This document shows positions 61,741-64,000 of a stretch of 64,000 nucleotides of DNA, one piece after another. Source of the stretch: Ditylenchus dipsaci. Taxonomy: Eukaryota; Nematoda; Chromadorea; Rhabditida; Anguinidae. Position 1 is the stretch's first letter. Each line of letters starts with the position of its first letter. The stretch lies in contig SADC01000160.1 in the NCBI GenBank assembly GCA_004194705.1, positions 248,001 to 312,000 of the forward strand. The letters run 5' to 3'. Both the position numbers and the translations under genes were made by a program. The notes beneath the pieces were generated by a model. It worked only from the letters and a program-made list of their open reading frames with translations. It was not told where the DNA came from and made no database searches.

Positions 61741-64000
61741 GTTAGCTATATATTTTTTATTTAGACTGGCTACAATAGAATACTCTGGATTAGATTTCAA
61801 GCCCCCTGCGCCCCGTTTTGGAGGCGCAGGGGGCTTGAAAGTTAGAGATGCGCGCACCCACATACCTAAGAGATGATTCCGAGCAAGACTCCTGATCATA
61901 AAGTGCTTACATAGGCTCTTTTTGCCGAGCTCTAGCGACCAAAATAGGGTGACGACAGCCAAATAAGGTACCTGAGTACCCATATAGGTAGGTTTAACTT
62001 GCTCCCCCAAGGCGAAAAGCCGACTTTTAGTCAAAAATTGTCCTCCCCCACCTAAAAACGTGTTTGCTACACGCTAAAAGCTTTAAAACATCAAAAAACA
62101 GTATTTTTATGTCGCTTGCGCCCCTTGGGGGCGCAGGGGGCTCGGTGGCTTGGGGTTGACATGCGCATACCCATATACCTTAGACACAAATCACTCGAAA
62201 GTGACTCTGGATGCATGAAGTCTGCATGAAAGCTCTTCATAATAAGCCTGATTGAAGGAAATACGGTAAACTCATTCTCGAATTTATCCTAACATGTCTA
62301 TCTAGCTCTTGGTTAAGTCAAAAAAGATACAGGGGGACCAATGCAAACAACTTTCTTAGTCCTCCCCATACTCGAATTTTTTGAAATTCCTAAACTCGTT
62401 TTTTTTCTGCTTAACACGATAACCAAACCATTTCTACGCACTTTTTGAAAAAAAATGAATTTTGTCAAAAAAAATTGTCTCCCGTCCCTCAGTGATAGAT
62501 GTCTTTTTAGGGTATTTCAGGTAGACTCCCAACTTGCGGTAATCCCGACTTGCTGGGACCGACTTGCGGTAATCCAACATGCGGGGACCAACTTGCGGTA
62601 AACCCAACTTGCGGGGCCAACTTGCGTTAATTTCAACTTATACCCAACAAACACAAAATTACGAATAAAAAAACATCAATTTACAACCCATTCCAACCAT
62701 TTCCACCTGAACAAGGCTGAACTACATAACTATCCTGACTTCTATACGGTCCTATGTGGAATAAAAAATAAAAATACGAGAAAAATCGTAATAATTACCA
62801 TGGTAATTACTACCCAGCATATCATTCAGCACAATAACAGGGACACGGACAATTACCCCCCCCCCCCCGGGCCCCTTCCTCAGCCGAGTCACCCCCGGCC
62901 GATTCACCCCCGAGACAATTCACCCCCAGTCATTCAATCTCATTATTGTTTCTTGAATCTCGTATAAGCAGCCCCTTCACTGAAATGGAATGCCAGTTGC
63001 TCTGTAGATATGCTAGGTGACTCGGTAGGTGTGCAAGGTGGCTGGAGAGGTATGCAAGAAAACTCAAACCTTAAGAGTCCTGTGAGACCTTCTGGTCAGA
63101 TGGATATCCACCCAGGTGGCCTGTATACCACATGGATTGCTTGTCCTCAGTCAGGACGCCTGATAATCATAACCATAGCTGAGTACACCTTCCTCGGTAC
63201 TACCACTAGGGTACTCCCACTCCTAAAATACTAACAAGGAATGCTTCAACAGAGGATGATCTTGAGGCAATTTTTTTTAAAGGTATGCTTTGGGGTGTGT
63301 AGGTATAATATGAAGATAAAAGTGGATGAAGAATGAATAGGATGAAGAATGGGTAATGGCACCTAGATGGTGGTGCTCAGGTGGCGGTACCATGGTAGTG
63401 GTACCTGGGTGGTAAAACCTAAATAGTCGTACCCAGGTGGTAGTCCTATGGTAGACATCTGGAAGCGAATAAGAAATGAAAATTTTAATCAGACCACCTT
63501 ATTTTATTTATCACATTGTTACGGGAGCTGGGCAAAAAGACTCTCTAAATGCATTTTTGATCAAGAGTCACACACCTTTAAGGTATGTTTGTGTCCTCTA
63601 AGGTATGTGTTAAAAATCACTCGAAAATGACTCTGAATGCATGAAAACATATGCATATCAAAGTTTCTATATGCAGTAGGTCCGAAAAAGTAAAAACCTG
63701 TTTAATATCAATCATCTTTACCTTAATTTGACACGAAAAAGGCTTAAATTCAGTTAAAAAATACCTTTAAAAGACATTCTATCCCTCAGGGTGGGAGAAA
63801 ATTTGTTTCGAACTGTTTTTTTTTCATTGTGTTGAGCAGAAAAAATGAGTTCGGAAGGTGATTTTGGGTCACTTTTAAAAAATCCAAGTATGGAGGGACC
63901 ATAAAAATGCCAGATGATCCTTAAAAGAAGGATGTTAACGAGAAAAGTTCCATCTAAGAAATTAGACGAGAATTTTTTAAAGGAGGTGAAAAAACCATTT
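61741..64000. other. nuclear-receptor intron, satellites and hairpins
   Basis: 61799-61843 is a GC-rich hairpin (TTCAAGCCCCCTGCGCCCC...GGCGCAGGGGGCTTGAA), with a second partial copy at 62125-62155. 62530-62635 is an array of ACTTGCGGTAATCC units. 63000-63460 is a GGTGGT/GTACC-rich array. 63510-63560 matches the flank of the repeat at 2150. No further exon was recognised. Confidence 0.6.

Overview
The window is eukaryotic, AT-rich DNA that reads as a repeat-laden nematode genome. Two gene families support this: a nematode-type Srsx-like chemoreceptor and a nuclear-receptor zinc finger of the nematode style (C-x2-C-x13-C-x2 with HY and IPSC between the cysteines). Introns come in two classes, very short ones of about 45-60 nt and long ones filled with transposons. 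All assignments come from reading the sequence; no database search was run.

Layout. 1-9.79 kb: no gene, only inverted-repeat elements, minisatellites and tandem duplications. 9,795-49,512 (+): one ABCC5/MRP5-like ABC transporter of about 38 exons, followed from a candidate trans-splice acceptor before the ATG to the stop codon. Its short introns are conventional. Several long introns are stacks of nested mobile elements. Its introns also hold three genes or gene parts: a START-domain protein at 15,500-16,427 (-), a divergent histone H4 terminal exon at 17,798-17,866 (-), and a small unidentified gene near 28.9-29.2 kb (+). 50.9-55.4 kb (+): an Srsx-like seven-transmembrane receptor in five exons, with its first exon and upstream region duplicated in tandem. 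61,289 onward (+): the first two exons of a nuclear hormone receptor that leaves the right edge without its remaining exons.

Mobile DNA. Most of the window is non-autonomous foldback or MITE elements, and for many the target-site duplication (TSD) can be read directly. Perfect 9-bp TSDs (MULE-like) flank 9,035-9,666, 26,665-28,259, 33,944-34,234 and 37,682-38,404. Perfect 8-bp TSDs (hAT-like) flank 12,194-13,273, 18,959-19,373 and 55,720-55,860, with a 7/8 match at 43,814-45,357. 3-bp TAA duplications (PIF/Harbinger-like) flank 20,331-21,227, 25,261-26,036, 30,685-31,902 and 48,671-49,095. A TACAGTC...GACTGTA family is flanked by TA. Also present are hAT transposase relics, an internally deleted LTR retrotransposon, and tRNA-derived SINE heads.

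Anomalies. (1) All three well-covered genes carry many frame breaks, most of which look like one or two bases lost from a homopolymer, while splice sites and protein similarity stay intact. This fits long-read indel errors better than gene death. (2) The two best foldback copies share a near-identical core but have unrelated tandem-repeat arms. (3) A MITE end supplies a splice acceptor of the ABC gene at 45,831. (4) The transporter's NBD1 appears to lack the H-loop histidine.
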